DNA from: Macrobrachium rosenbergii
Taxonomy: Eukaryota; Arthropoda; Malacostraca; Decapoda; Palaemonidae
DNA length: 64,000 bases
NCBI RefSeq assembly: GCF_040412425.1
Contig: NC_089762.1
Span: 21,329,647-21,393,646 of the forward strand
Direction: 5' to 3'
Shown: positions 43,331 through 56,681 of the stretch, piece after piece
Layout of the letters: each line of letters begins with the position of its first letter
How positions within the stretch are numbered: the stretch's first letter is position 1
Notes under the pieces: model-generated
Told to the model about the DNA's origin: nothing
The model's database searches: none
The model's input: the letters and a program-made list of their open reading frames with translations, nothing else
Made by a program: the position numbers and the translations under genes

Positions 43331-44028
43331 GATCCGCTGTCTAGCAGCGACCCACTGTAAAACTATTTGTTGGAACAATTTTGAGTTTGATCAGAAGTAG
43401 CTGCCTTCTGCCTTGAATTCCCTGTACTGGGGTTTTTTTGGTTCTGTTTTTCCTTGCTCCAGTAACTTTTTGTTTGCAGGGTACTCAGGTCCAGGGCCTA
43501 CTGTACTTGGCAATCTTTTCACCAGATGAGTAGGAGGTTACAGGAGCCATGGTATACCCTGCTTGCATATGCAACAGAGGAAGTGATTTTTTCAAATCTT
43601 TCAACATCAGTCAGTCGCCAGTTCAGTGGCTGTTCCACTTGCGCTGATGGATACTCTTACTCCTTATATAAAAATGGCTCTGGTTTGTATACTTGGGAAA
43701 AATACAAATTTCTGAAAAAATTTATTTTATTCAATTAATTTCAGAGAAATATCTACCAAATAAATTACTTCTAAAAACTTGTACCATGTAGTGTTCTATA
43801 GTTTAACCTAACAAAAATCTAACCAGTTGTAGGAGTTCTACCTACTTAGCAGGTATGCCTACAAGATATGTAAAAAACACAAAAATCAAGCCCCATAAAA
43901 AAAACCATAAACATCTTTGTGCACTTTTTTTAACATGTTACAAAACACTTCAGCTCTTACTGTGGCCCCTCCCTTTTCTGTCAAAGTTTTTTTTTTTTTT
44001 TTTTTCCGTAAAGAATTTGGTATTTGCT

Positions 44029-44030
<2 letters not shown>
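43331..44030. other. No gene recognised
   Basis: Unassigned sequence with a T run of about 19 at 43987-44005. The short frames have no recognisable similarity. Confidence 0.4.

Positions 44031-44115
<85 letters not shown>
44031..44115. repeat. (TC)n microsatellite, about 42 repeats
   Basis: 85 bases of uninterrupted alternating TC. It creates the Ser-Leu and Arg-Glu repeat frames on the two strands, which are not genes. Confidence 0.97.
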
Positions 44116-44119
<4 letters not shown>

Positions 44120-44195
44120 CCCAGAAATAGCAAGAGTGAGAGCAAATCACAGTAGGTGGTATTTTATTCTTAACATGATGCTTGCATCATATATA

Positions 44196-45350
44196 CGAAG
44201 GGTAGTCTAAAATTTTATGGAATTTTTAAAAAATAATTTAGTAAAAATAAAATTTACAAACTTAAAGACAATATTTTTCAGTGTAGTTCCTTTCTTGATC
44301 AGTGCACTTCTAGAGACTGTTTCCATCTGGTTGATCCTTGTCTGAAGAACTTGGCATTCCTCATTTGGAACCAGGTTTGAGAAGCAGCTTAGGCTCACTA
44401 CTGCTTTCAGAACAGGCATCTCTTAGATGTTCTCTGAGTTTTTGGAATAGAGAGAAGTCTGATCGGGCAAGGTCATGGCTGTAAGGTTGATATGGTAGGA
44501 AATCACATCAAAATTCTCAAAGAACATCCCAGATTGCTTTCAAGGAATGTGCTGGGGCATTGTCATGATGAAACAAAACTTTGTGTTGCAACTTTCCTCA
44601 TTGATTTGCAGCCAGTGCTTCCTTCAATCACCTTTAAATCCTGTTTAGTAACTTTCTGTGACAGTCCTTTGTCATTCAAGAAAATCTACTAGTATCACTC
44701 CTGAATCCCAAAAATCGGTGGCCATTACCTTGTGTGTTGATCTCCCTGCTTTGAATTTAACAGGTCCCCAAGATCCATGAGGAAGCCACTGTTTGGACTG
44801 GGCCGTACTCTCAGGATTTTATTGGTAAATCCACGTCTCATTGCCAGTTACTATTTGACTCATAAAAGCCTCTTCATCTGTTTTGATGATTTTGAGAATA
44901 ACAATTGAAAGGTCAGATCATTGCACCATTTAATCTGGGCGCAACCTCTTCAGAATCCATTGTGCAAAAAGGTTGCTGAGGCCAAGATCTTCATTGAAAA
45001 TCAAGATTGCCGAGCCATGAGAGATATCCATGGTAGTAGCTACCTGATCAACAGTTAAGTCTACAATTTCCTTCTACAAGCTTTTTAACTGCAGCCACCA
45101 TTTCTTAATTTCTTGAAGTTGATGGTCTTTCCTCCCTCAGATCATCTTCAAGGTGTTCTTTGCCTTCTTGAAAGTGTGGAAGCTACTTGTCAACTACTGT
45201 TTTCTTTAAAGCAGCATCTCCATAAACTTGTTGCGAAGCCTCATTAATCTGAGGTGCTGCAGTTCAGAAAAATCTGGTTGCTCTTGGCAGGAAAAAGGGA
45301 TCAGGTATCTATTGTGAATGTGAACAATCTCTGTTAAAATACACCCTATA
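44196..45350 (-). mobile_element. Decayed mariner, second family, one end missing
   Basis: The left end is TA-CGAAGGGTAGTCTAAAATTT (TA at 44194-44195). No matching right end was found near 45350, so the transposase 5' side is truncated or decayed. The terminal repeat and interior differ from the mariner at 459-1754. Confidence 0.75.
44400..45330 (-). pseudogene. mariner transposase relic
   Basis: Read on the minus strand, fragments follow mariner order: an N-terminal QQVYGDAALKK-like piece near 45230, GNETWIYQ-like first-Asp region near 44845, HHDNAPAHS at about 44555-44580 (second Asp intact), and SHDLARSDFSLF near 44450-44490 in place of SPDLAPSDF. There are many stops and frameshifts, so it is older than the mariner at 642. 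Confidence 0.85.
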
Positions 45351-45439
45351 AAAAATAGACAAATGAGAATGTCCGTCGATGGTCCAAGCCGTAACTGCTA
45401 ATATTAGGAAACAGAAACCTACCACCACGAACCACTATC

Positions 45440-45975
45440 TGAAAGAGAAAAATCTCAGACAGAAGCAGACAGCCACACTGGAGAACAGTATTCTAGTAAA
45501 GGAAGGACAAACTACCTAAAGTGGGTGTCACTGATTTTTATCAAGGTTATAAATATATTAGGCCTCATACAATACCTAACATTCGTGTGGCATTTGCTGA
45601 CACTTTCATTGATGTTTCTCAAGAGTAAGATGTTAGTCAAAAGTTACACTTGGAATTGTTAAGACTTCAGTCTCGTTTAGCAGTCTCATCACCTGAAGGG
45701 GAGGATGAGTTGGAAAATCTGTACGAGATCTACTAATCAAAGGTTTTTTCATTTTACTGGAGTTCAGCCTCATACCCAGCGGACTACACCATTCACTAAT
45801 CTGTTCCATGTCATGACTGAGACTAAGGGCAGCTTCATTCTTTACTACACCCACGAGTGTTGCATCATTGTCACTCTAAACAATCTTGTTTTCCAGGCCA
45901 ACAACCGTATCAAGTATACACAAAAAAAGTAACTGTGGACCAAGAACACTACCCTGTTGAACTCCAGACACAATA
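45440..45975 (-). pseudogene. LINE (non-LTR) reverse transcriptase fragment, downstream part
   Basis: The minus-strand frame 45854-45633 encodes MEQISEWCSPLGMRLNSSKM and ISRSRTDFPTHPP, the pattern WCxxxGMxLNxxKTK and ISRSRT of jockey/CR1-like reverse transcriptases. Just upstream (45975-45860) QQGSVLGP-like residues precede a degraded active-site box (Ser-Asp-Asn-Asp instead of Tyr-Ala-Asp-Asp). A LGVTFD-like end is seen at about 45635. The upstream part of the domain lies at 47778-48010 beyond a MITE. Confidence 0.75.
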
Positions 45976-45984
45976 CGCAAACGC

Positions 45985-47775
45985 TCATATTAACGGGGGA
46001 TGCCAACCAATCCCTCCCCCGCGAATAGCTAAAACCCACGAATACTTAGAATCCTTCTAAAAACACTTAGAACTGCCAATTTTCATAGTTCAAACACACA
46101 AAAAAAAACTAAAAATGCTTATACAGGTATTATCCTACTTACGATAGGGTTAGGTTCCAAAAACCATTTTTTGTTGGAAAAAACATATATCGAATATAGC
46201 CTAGCCTACACTAGGGTATTCAGTACCATGTATACATACTATGGTAGCCTAGCCTACACTGTAAAGTATACTCTATACATACACAGTATAGTAATTATTA
46301 TCAGCTAATTCTGGAGGTTCATGCATAGTGACTTATGATAATTCAATACAAAGAGAAATTAAATAACAAACAAGAATTAGCTTAGCCTACACTATGGTAT
46401 ATGATATACATATATGGTAGCGTAGCCTACATTATACTGTACAATACTCTATATTCACATATCGTATTGTACAAACATCAACATAACAAATATCCATATT
46501 TTCCATGGATCTTTTAAAATGTTATGCCTTAATTCACTATCCAATAATATTGTATATATTCTTATATTGCTTTTGTATTATAAATTGCGATCATAGTGAT
46601 CAATGTTTTGATTTGGAAATCAATTACGAGTTAAGTTTATTTCGCCGTATTCAACTTAGTTCAGAGCGCTTTTCTTGCTTCTAGTTTTTGCAAATGAATC
46701 TCTAGATACTTTATTTATATGGGTCAAGGTTATTTTTTGTTATACAAAGTGTTTTCAAGTTGAAATGTAACAAATACGTCTCGTTGTCAAATTAATTTAG
46801 CTATTTTTTTCATTAATAGATGACATTGGCCGTTCTGGGGTGTTTGTTTTGTGTAAAAAAAATCAAGATTCTGTTCGCTGTTTTCACTTGATTTCCTCAT
46901 AATGCGAGCGTTATGTATTTATCATTTATTGGCATAAAAATAGCCGTAATGTGTTCTTTCATGCCCAGTAGTTTTGATGAAAATGCTTTCTCTCCAATTG
47001 TAAGTACGGTCGAGTTTCATCCATGTTGCCGATGCATGATAATTTACAGTCATTAGCAGCTTGAACATTGTTTCTCAGCTTCAGCTACAACTTGCAGCTT
47101 AAAATTAGCAGTATATTTCCTTGCCAGTCTTTTATCCATACTGAATAAGGGTATAATGTAAAAATATATCAGTCCTATTCTACTTAACGCCATTTGTACC
47201 ATAACTGCTGTAATTTTTTATTACCTTATGATGGTTAAAATACTGCACAAGTAAAACAGCTGTTGTTATCGGATTTATGATAAGCAAAACAACAGTTTCT
47301 CGTTCGGTTGTTTATGGTTGTACGCATTTACACGAGTATAACGTTACTAACAATACTTTTATCTTTCTCTTTTACTTTTTTAACTAGAAGATGGGATAAA
47401 GAGATGGAGGAAAAGAAGTTGGTCTATTGTAATTTGGTCTCTCTTGCTGCCTGATTGTACGCTGCTGCCTGCACCCGTGCGAAATTTAAAAATATTTTAT
47501 AAATATTTTCATATCAGTATTAATTGCTTACCCCATTGCAAAATTGAATTATTATTGTAACTCGAGCACTATCTGAGTATTTTAATAGTTTTATCACAAA
47601 AAGTGCATTTAGTCATGAAAATGAGATGAAAATACAGTAATTAGTGAAATTTCTCAGTGAAAAATACTGTGAATGGGCGAATTTTCAGCAAATAATGGGT
47701 ATATATATTCCATAGAGAAATCCACTGATAGGTGAGTCCACAAATCGTGAGACCGCGAATATGGGGGGTTTACTG
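45985..47775. mobile_element. pogo-type MITE interrupted by another pogo derivative
   Basis: The right end reads ATGGGGGGTTTACTG with TA at 47776-47777. The left end is degraded, starting about attaacgggggatgcc. Element sequence is 45985-46133 and 47576-47775 (about 350 bp). It splits the LINE relic and is itself split by the 1.44-kb derivative at 46134. Confidence 0.6.
46134..47575 (-). mobile_element. pogo/Tigger deletion derivative, 1442 bp (copy 2)
   Basis: Starts CAGGTATTATCC after TA (46132-46133) and ends CGAGCACTATCTG. It aligns with 24259-25721 through its whole length. On the minus strand it retains KYTAKF-like helix-turn-helix residues near 47110-47145, a NMDET motif near 47015-47035 with the first catalytic Asp, and IKTTGHER near 46955-46985, all separated by frameshifts. 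Confidence 0.83.
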
Positions 47776-47777
47776 TA

Positions 47778-48010
47778 GGTCTTGGTTTGCTAAAGATCCC
47801 ATCAACAGCAACTCGCTGCTGTCTAGCTGTAAGGAAATCTTGAAGTAATCCTAAAACATATCCACCTACTCCAAGATTCTGAAGTTTATGAATGTCTTGT
47901 GATTTAAGAAATTGAAAGCAGCACTAAAATCTATCTGAATTACTCTACACTCAAAACCATTTTCATAGTTCTCTTGCAAATGGCATATTAGTTGTCCTTT
48001 AGATTCCACA
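47778..48010 (-). pseudogene. LINE reverse transcriptase fragment, upstream part
   Basis: The minus strand encodes VIQIDFSAAFNFLNHKTF, which matches the DFSxAFDxVxH motif with the first catalytic Asp of non-LTR reverse transcriptases, then LQLDSSELLLMG, equivalent to the RQQRVVVDG region. It continues at 45975 after the nested MITEs. No 5' part of the element was recognised above 48010. Confidence 0.75.
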
Positions 48011-48104
48011 TACTTATACAGTATAATGCCACATACTTATATAATGGTCCTTTAGATTCCACATACTTTTATAGTTTAAGTTTATCTGCAACTTTTGAAT
48101 AGTA

Positions 48105-49265
48105 CAGCGCAAAAAAACGAAACCCACTACATTTGTAAACAAATCATCAATGATATAAAAAAGGAAAATAAAAGGGAAAATTTTAGTTCACTTATATTTT
48201 TTCAATACTTAGACATTTCTCCATTATTTTTAAACCTTTAACCTTTTGGCATAGTGCTAAATCTTGAAATATTGTGCATTGTCTTCAAACCAAAACTTAC
48301 GGAAATCCTTCAATTTGGGCATATCTGCTAGTGCCTTCAGTTTCCGTTTCAGATTGCCTGGCCAGTCCAATTTCTGAATATTAAATTCCTTAAGAAGGTT
48401 TAGACCTTGTGAAATCGGTGGCAAGGTGCTCCATCTTGCATAAATACACACATGCCCAAAAGTTCCTTGTAAGGGACTAATTCATTTTCCAAGACATTTT
48501 CATAAATCTCTCCATTCAATGGGGAAAATATAATCCCCCACTACCCCATATTGAAACATCCCCATACCATCACATAAGTTGGATGAACAGTCTTTGTGTA
48601 TTTTGATGCATAGTGTTAGATCCTGGGGCCTCTTTAGCTTATGAATAATGTGAAGCAGATTATCTTTCCCAACCCTTCAGTCCAGAATTTTCTGCAAAAA
48701 CATCCTTTTTTTCATAGGCTTATGAGGAGTGGCTTTGCTGCAACACGACATGGGGAGACCAAAATCGATGGTCCGTTCAGATTCCTAAGCAGATCAGGTT
48801 TTGAGACTTCAAAATTTTGGCTGGCATTGATGGATGTTCCATAACTTTTTAAAATGTTATCCGTTCTTTTTTGTAGTTTTTCGTGGGCCTCCTGAGCCTT
48901 TCTTCCGCTTCAGTGATGAATCAACTGTCTTAGCGGTTGCACCAAAATAACATTGTGCCAGTTTTTTTGTCACAATTTCTGCTTTCTTAACCAAGGATAA
49001 GGGAAGTTTTACATAATTCATTAGCTTTTGATGCGTGAATGGGCACGAGCGCATACAATAAGACCTTTTGATTGTATCACTTGCATTAGAAACTCAGTAA
49101 ATTGGGGAAAAATATATACTTATTACAGTAATATATACATGACTGTAATTGCAGTCTGCAGATATGCGAATTAAACAAAGAAGCATGGAGCAATCACTTT
49201 TTAACTAAAAGAACTGTTTTTGTACTTTTGATGATAAGTTTGTATTCTGTAGTGGATATACAGTG
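48105..49265 (-). mobile_element. Tc1-like transposon relic
   Basis: Extent is set by the transposase fragments and by a possible left end near 48105 (gcgcaaaaaaacgaaaccca). No clean inverted repeat or TA duplication was confirmed, so edges are approximate. Confidence 0.6.
48250..49060 (-). pseudogene. Tc1-like transposase relic
   Basis: The minus-strand frame 49054-48857 ends with KRKKGSGGPRKTTKKNG, the GxxGRPRKTT AT-hook-like motif between the two helix-turn-helix parts of Tc1 transposases. Further on, 48451-48257 gives LLKEFNIQKLDWPGN, the LDWPGNSPDLNPIE region that carries a catalytic Asp; here the SPDLNP part is altered to LKRKLK. Between them an IYARWSTLPP stretch stands where the family has QDGAPCH. 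Several stops. Confidence 0.8.
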
Positions 49266-50067
49266 TAATTACTCTCTTTAACCACAGATCCTAAAATTTC
49301 AGAGCATGTGCTCACTCAGCGAAATAAAATTACTTTACTAAAATACATTTATAGATATATTTTTAGATTTTGATTAACAGTGATTTTCAATAGTATGATT
49401 ACCTATTCTGAAATACAAGTAGTACAGTACAATATACATGAAATTACCTGTTATTTAACCAAACATCTTGGAATTTCTGAGCAATTGCCAGGTGAACAAA
49501 GTGATATGTACTCACTTTTTAAACATAAATGTAACAATCTACAGTAGGTACATTACACTATGTAACAATATTGTACACTATAGTTAGAAATTTTAACTTG
49601 AGAAAAAATAGTCACCCACATGACTTGCAAAACCAAAATCTTGAAAGCATGGATTTTTAAAATTTTTCTATTTATTTATTTTTTTGCTGGACCTGACAGT
49701 GCATCCAGTCAGCAACGAAATCCAATGAGTTAAGAGCCGTTAAGTTGAAGTACCAGTGTAATCTGCAACACTCATCAACATTCAAGGAGAAATGGGCCTC
49801 AGAACACTCTTGGGAAAATAAAAACTACAAAAAAGAGCTCAGTAAACATTAGCATGAGTTTGAGACATTGGTAGGAAAGAGTAGCTAGGTGGTCTCATGG
49901 CTAACTCAGCATAACTGCTGTAAGATGAGTTGATGTTGATTTAATAAATAGAGGAATTGTTGTTATTACTCTGTTAGTTTGCAGATGTATTTTGAAAGTG
50001 TACAATGCTTTTCAGTGTAGGGGACATTCTTGAACAATATGTGAAGTATGTCGTATTTTGCTTACAG
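49266..50067 (+). other. Intron sequence before exon 3, no element recognised
   Basis: AT-rich, no coding or terminal-repeat signal. A polypyrimidine-poor stretch precedes the tgcttacag acceptor at 50067. Confidence 0.5.
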
Positions 50068-50358
50068 ATCCCAGAGAAGATGGTTGCAGAATGTCTGAAA
50101 GTAACAGAAGGTTTGGTGACTTTGGCTTTGTGAAGGACAAAATCCCAAGAAATAAGAAAAGATCTTGGGAATCTTTTGAAGACAACAAAAATGAAAACAG
50201 TTATTCTGGGAAAAGTAAGAGAATTGAAGAACCAGTGGTCATAGAAGAAAATGATGTCATTTATGTACGAGGACATGTGCCAAAGCCCAAACCAAGTGAG
50301 AAGGATCTAGCAAACCGGAACAAATCTCTTCAGGGAAACATGACATTTGAAGAGGAAG
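50068..50358 (+). CDS. Host gene internal exon 3 (291 nt, phase 1/1)
   Basis: Acceptor ttgcttacag, donor gtaagg. With the G from the previous exon it encodes 97 residues, open throughout. The peptide is charged: an aromatic piece (NRRFGDFGFVKDKIPRNKK), an acidic/Asn segment, an Ile/Val-rich piece (EEPVVIEENDVIYVRGHVPK), then KPKPSEKDLANRNKSL and an acidic end. The VPKPKPSEK part faintly recalls KVPKPRNTSK of exon 1A, so exon 3 may be the long relative of exon 1. Joining exon 2B to exon 3 keeps the frame. I do not recognise a domain. Confidence 0.82.
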
Positions 50359-51777
50359 GTAAGGATATTGCCAGAATTTTTCTTTGTCATTTTACATTAT
50401 TTTTATGGTGCTTAGAATTTGGACTGGACCTGTCTCTTTAAATTACCCACTAACAGATTTAAAATGGCTTTATAGAATCATCTGCCATCTGTCCTTGTAT
50501 TACACACTTTGTCTGTGCCTTAAATTTGAGGGGAAAAAAACATTAAAAGGCTCATACATGACAGGTAGGATGCTTAGGATTGCAAGGAGAAATAGAAAAA
50601 CTCTTGCTCTAGCTGTAGTGTGATAAAGCTAGAATTTGAAAAGCTTACGTTTTATACTAGAATTGCTTAAGACCACAGAATTTGCTTTGGGACTTGGTGA
50701 TTAGGGCAAGCTGGAGCTCACCAGAAAAGGAAGCAGGACATTGTTTTTAAGGTCATAACTGAGATGCGGGGGCTGCAGAAGCTCACAGTAGTCCCAATAA
50801 CCAGAGAATGCCATGAACATGACTCGATGTCATTTAGGCAAGTTCAAGTTCTCAGGAAGAGGTAAATGGGAAGCCTTTTAGAACCGTAACTTTACCAGGA
50901 CTGAGACAGTTTGACCTGTTAATAAAGTAATATTTACTGGCATTGCTATCACTTTTTATTGGTAAAATATATTTCAATACAAAGTAGGGAACTATTTTCA
51001 ACTCAGATTTTATCAGAGCTTTAATTTCAGTATGTGTCTGAACCTTTTGACCTTCTCATACTAAATGGCATTTTGTAAGCACCACTTTTTTAAAGTTCAG
51101 GTTTAAAAAAAGAAAAATTAGGTTTAGAAAGTGAGAGATAGAAAAAGAAAGGAAGTAATGAAAATACACCGGTACATAAAAAAGATGAACCAACTCTGGG
51201 GAGAAATAGTTAACTGAGGAACAAAATATTGATCTTAGGTTACGAGATGCAAGTGGCAAGATGCTGCGCAAAAAAGTTAAGTCTTGTGTCATTAAGAGGG
51301 ATATATTGAAGAATTGGACATGTAAGAGAGGCAGATCTGAATAATGCAAGAGGGGAATGGGTCATTGCTTATTTGAGATTGCTTATGGGAGTGATTATTG
51401 AGAAGGGAGAGGAGGTAATAAAGATGGTGAAGAATTAAGATTACTTAGGCACCAGAGTTTATTGTTTTAATAAAAATATACTGTTGTATTGTGCAGTTAT
51501 AGTTTTAGTGGCTGACCTAAGTGTGTAAGATATGTCAGGAGAAGAGGAAATTTTGAAAGGAATAAGTTTAAGTAATAATTGTTCGTTTGTGTAAGGGAAA
51601 GTTTATAAAGGTAACTAAGAATTGTAGAGTATACCATTATTGGAAAACTTCAATAGTAATATGGTAGGAGCATGATTGGTAAGCAGGACACACAACAAAA
51701 TAATAGTTTGGAGAAGAGCTGTGTAGATTTAGACAAGGAAGAGGGGGGTGTATATGTCAGGCATAAATGAAACAATA
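50359..51777 (+). other. Intron, no element recognised
   Basis: Non-coding sequence after exon 3. Short frames only; no transposon motif or terminal repeat was found. Confidence 0.5.
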
Positions 51778-52438
51778 TTAACTCTTTGAGGATTTGGGAG
51801 GTAGGGGTAGTCAAAATCTGTCTGTTCCAGAACACTCACCCTTCATTGACTGAGCAAAATGATTAGCAGTAATTTTCTTTGATCATCCATTAACATTATA
51901 CTTCATGCTATATTAATGTATTTGGTATTATTGTAAAGGTAATGAATTGAAGTTTATCAATATGTAAGAAATGGCACTCCCCAAAAAAATCTATATCACA
52001 AGTAAAAGTTAGCCAGAGTGAAAAAATGTTTTTACTTTAAAAAAAAAATAGTGATAAATCAGAGAAAAGAGCTATCCAATTTCTGTTTACACAGTGTAGA
52101 AGTATGATAAATTGCCTTTCCAATTATACAAAATTCATAATTATTTGAGCCATGAAGTGCACTAACAAATGTAAAATATACTTAAACAGTGTAAGTTTGC
52201 CAAACAGAATAACATATTTGTCACTTAAAAAAAAAATGCCATAAATCAGAATATGTATCATTCTCCATGACAACAAGAAGTATCCATATGAGTCATATTC
52301 AAATTTTACGATGCTCTTCTATAATTTATGGCAAATTTATGAAATAGATTCTCTATGATAACTGTAGGCATCAACATAATGTCAAAGGTTGAAAAATGGA
52401 TGATAGCTATAATCATCATAAGATTCTCAAAGGGTTAA
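51778..52438. mobile_element. TTAA-flanked MITE, possibly piggyBac-like (copy 1)
   Basis: The left end reads TTAA-CTCTTTGAGGATTT and the right end reads AGATTCTCAAAGGG-TTAA, an imperfect short inverted repeat with TTAA on both sides. The interior is repeated at 56058-56681, which supports an interspersed element. No protein. It is a different family from the satellite-bearing elements but shares the CCCTTT..TTAA end style. Confidence 0.6.
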
Positions 52439-53255
52439 GTTTGAGTGTGAATGCAAATTAGCGTTAATGAACTTGGTGAAAGCTGATGATAGAATTAATA
52501 TGCATGCTCTTTAGTTAAATAAAAGTTGACCTTTTGTCAAAATTTTTTGTATAATTGGTAGTGTTGGGTGGAAATTGGGTCTGAAACAATGGGGTGTTGT
52601 CTTCATAGCTGTTTGGTTTTTTATGATTTAAAAAAATCAGAAATATAGGTGGTAAGTTTTGGGAGTGTTGAATGACAGTTATCTAGTTGAGTTAAATGTT
52701 AGGGACAATGAATAGATGCTGCTGAAACTGGTAAAAGTGTTTGGAAGAGAGAGTTGAAGATTTTTTGTACAGTATGTACCTGGGAATATAGTAAGACCTT
52801 TTACTCAGAGTGAATGGTTCTCAGTCACTAGGCTTTCAGAATTAGCCCAGATATCTTTGTATAAATTCACGGGAAATATGTTTAGATAACACTTTGTATG
52901 CCATACTAAAGCATAATTGTAAACATTAACTTAAGCCTTAGGGTAAATCCAAGATACCTATGCTAGGTACCTTAAATAACTGGAAATATATGAATCACAA
53001 ACAGTTATGGTTACGGGAAACTTGTTGTTCTTTGACCAACAAGTTGTTTAAGAATCATTTGTCCGAATCAATAATTATAAGTTTCAGTTTTCAAAACAAA
53101 ACAAAAAATAATCAGACTGCACAGTATACAAACAGCTTAAAAATTATTTTAGCACCTTGAATGGCTGCATTTGTACACAGCAACAGGGAAGCCCAGTGTT
53201 GTCAGTGAATAGATAAGTATTTGTATGCTTTTTCAAAATATGCATTTTGCATATA
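52439..53255 (+). other. Intron, no element recognised
   Basis: Non-coding, AT-rich; no repeat ends or coding motifs identified. Confidence 0.45.
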
Positions 53256-53537
53256 CATGCAGTCTCCGGTTATCAGCGAGGGATCCATTCCAGTGGCATG
53301 ACGATAAGCAAAAATCGCATATAACCGAAAATCAGTAATTTTCAGCACTCAGCAGCACCAATAACCAGAGACTGACGCCTCTGTTAGCTATGTATCAGTG
53401 CCAATACTTGATTATTGGCACCGATAAAGGGAAATTGGCGCACATCAGCGCCGAAAATCACCAATTTCCGTCACTAGACAAGTGCTGTAAAACTAGATCG
53501 CCGATAACCAAGCCCGCCGATAACTGGGGACTGCCTC
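53256..53537. mobile_element. pogo-type MITE, family CAGGCAGTCCCC, copy 4
   Basis: 282 bp starting CATGCAGTCTCCGGTTATC after TA (53254-53255) and ending ACTGGGGACTGCCT. Internal words cgataagcaaaaatcg, tcactagacaagtgct and cgataaccaagcc match the other copies. Confidence 0.87.
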
Positions 53538-54601
<1,064 letters not shown>

Positions 54602-56057
54602 ATTTTACTTTAAACTCCCCTGCATAACATGGGTTCTGTACCACAGGAGGAAAAACTGTAAAATGAATTGACACTGAATGGTAATCTAAAAACTGCTAAC
54701 CTAGCAAGGCTGAGGGTTTTCGTGGAGATGCAGAATTTTCAAGGTCAGGAAGAGAGAGAGAGAGAGAGATTTATTTTAATGGGAATACAGACCTACGTTT
54801 TCAGTCAGGAAATTATTTGACATGAAGATCTTGCTAAGAGAACAGAAGTAGAAAGGTCTTTAAGTAGATGGTCAATTGTGTAAATTTTTGGAGTACAGAC
54901 ATTTGTTATTTTATCGTATGCACTCAGAATAGGTGATCCAGTGAGGAATTTGTATTTTTATTCATATTAATGTTTTCTGGTATATCTTCTGGGAAAGAAA
55001 AGCTTGACTCCATTTTTTGCTGTCTTTGTTGCCTGACAATAGATGGATGATTGTGACTGGGTGAGGAAGAGGGCCCTCTTTGTCTTGGCACATTGTGGAG
55101 AGAGAAAACAAAGGTAGCAGCTTTCTGATCCAGGTTAGGGGGAGTTGCATCCTCAGTGCAAAGTTCATTGCAAAAGTGTCAAGGAACAGTTAAAATGCAG
55201 AATACTTGAGTTTTCAGATATATCTTGAAAGGAGAGAAATCAGATATATCTTGAAAGGAGAGAAATCAGGCTAAGGTCCAAAGAGAAGCATGAATCATAG
55301 GTTCTTTGCTGTACTAATAATGAATATTATTTAGGAGTTTAATCACACATTGCAGTGCCTCCTGCAAAATGTCCCAACCTTAAGCTTTCCTTGTGTGAAG
55401 CCCATGCTGATCAGTGGCTTGAAGAAGAGTTAAGAGTAACATCCTTCAATAACTATAAGGCTGGAGAACAGGACACTGCTTATGCAATAAAGGTTGTGCC
55501 TCCGAGGCTTCTCTGGAAAACTGTCAAGAAAGATGAACTAAAGCTCTGAGGTCCTTCGAAGATATTGAAGATAAGGTTAGCATAGGTATTTCTCCCATGT
55601 AGGAAATTTCTCCCACAGAGTAAGTCTTTTTGGATTGGTTCACCAACAGAGAAGACATTGCTGGGTTTGATTCACCCACAGAGAAGACATTGGTAAACCA
55701 TTCTGCACTGGTGTTATCCAAGTTTTCCAGGACCTTGATGAAAGGAGGAAAGGTTTAGACTCCCGGATTGTACAGTATATTACAAATATAAGGACTGCCA
55801 TCTTCCCATCTGTTTGGCTTGAAAAAGCAAACATTCTGGTGGAATGGCCTTGACTCACGTGCTGTGACTGTCTCTGTCCTTCTGGAGAAAATCTCAAAAG
55901 GGTTCTGCTATTTGATCTTCCTGCTAATGAAAATTGAGATTGCTAAATGACTAACTTTGTTCTTGTGACTACTCTCTCGTTCTTCTTTTTGTGTTCTGGG
56001 TGTGAAAAGTGAAGGTCAAAGACCTAGATTTATTTTTTTAACAAGAAGACTTGCCTA
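54602..56057 (+). other. Intron with a short tandem duplication
   Basis: A 26-bp unit (cagatatatcttgaaaggag plus agaaat) occurs twice at 55215-55266. Otherwise no gene or element is recognised; two open stretches near 55024-55168 (minus) and 55355-55549 (plus) lack any similarity I know. Confidence 0.5.
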
Positions 56058-56681
56058 TACTGACTGAACAAAATGCTTAGCAATAATTTTTTTTAGATTG
56101 CTATCTGTAACATTATCCTTCATGCTACGTTAATGAATTTTGTGCCGTTTAAAAGATAAAGAGTTGAACTTTATCAAAATCAGTTTACAAATGCCAGAAA
56201 ATAAAAAAACATTTATATCATGAATAAAAGTTAGCCACATTGAAAGTATTTTTTTACTTAAAAAATTGATAAGTTGGAGAGAAGATTTATCCAATATCTG
56301 TTTACACAGTGTAAAACTATGATAAATTGCCTTTCTAAAGATTTGAAATGTATTACTACTTAAACCATGTATGGTGCCATAAAGCTCATTCAGGAGAATG
56401 TAAAATAGACCTGAGTTGTGTAAGTTTGACAAGCAGAATGCAGTAATGCTTTATGTCACCTTTTTAAAAATTTTACAATAAATTAGAATATATATTAGTC
56501 TTCATGACAATAACAGGCATCCATATGTTCCATATTCAAATTTTGTAACGATAATTTTTTATGATTTATGGCAAATTCATTACAAAAATATCTTTCAGTG
56601 ATGATTATAGCTCATATCAGAATCTCAGAAGTTGAAAAATGGATGATGACTATAATTGCCATCAGAATCTCAATGGGTTAA
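56058..56681. mobile_element. TTAA-type MITE copy 2, left end decayed
   Basis: Aligned with about 51845-52438: shared words include tgactgaacaaaatg, ctgtttacacagtgta, gataaattgcctttc, and gaaaaatggatgat near the right end, which closes with TCTCAATGGG-TTAA (TTAA 56678-56681). The left terminal repeat is not recognisable. Confidence 0.6.

Noticed and set aside
43855..44210. Leu-Ser and Arg-Glu repeat proteins
   Set aside because: They are translations of the (TC)n microsatellite on both strands.
54962..55168. Minus-strand frame resembling a retroelement gag
   Set aside because: No conserved motif or neighbouring retroelement part supports it.
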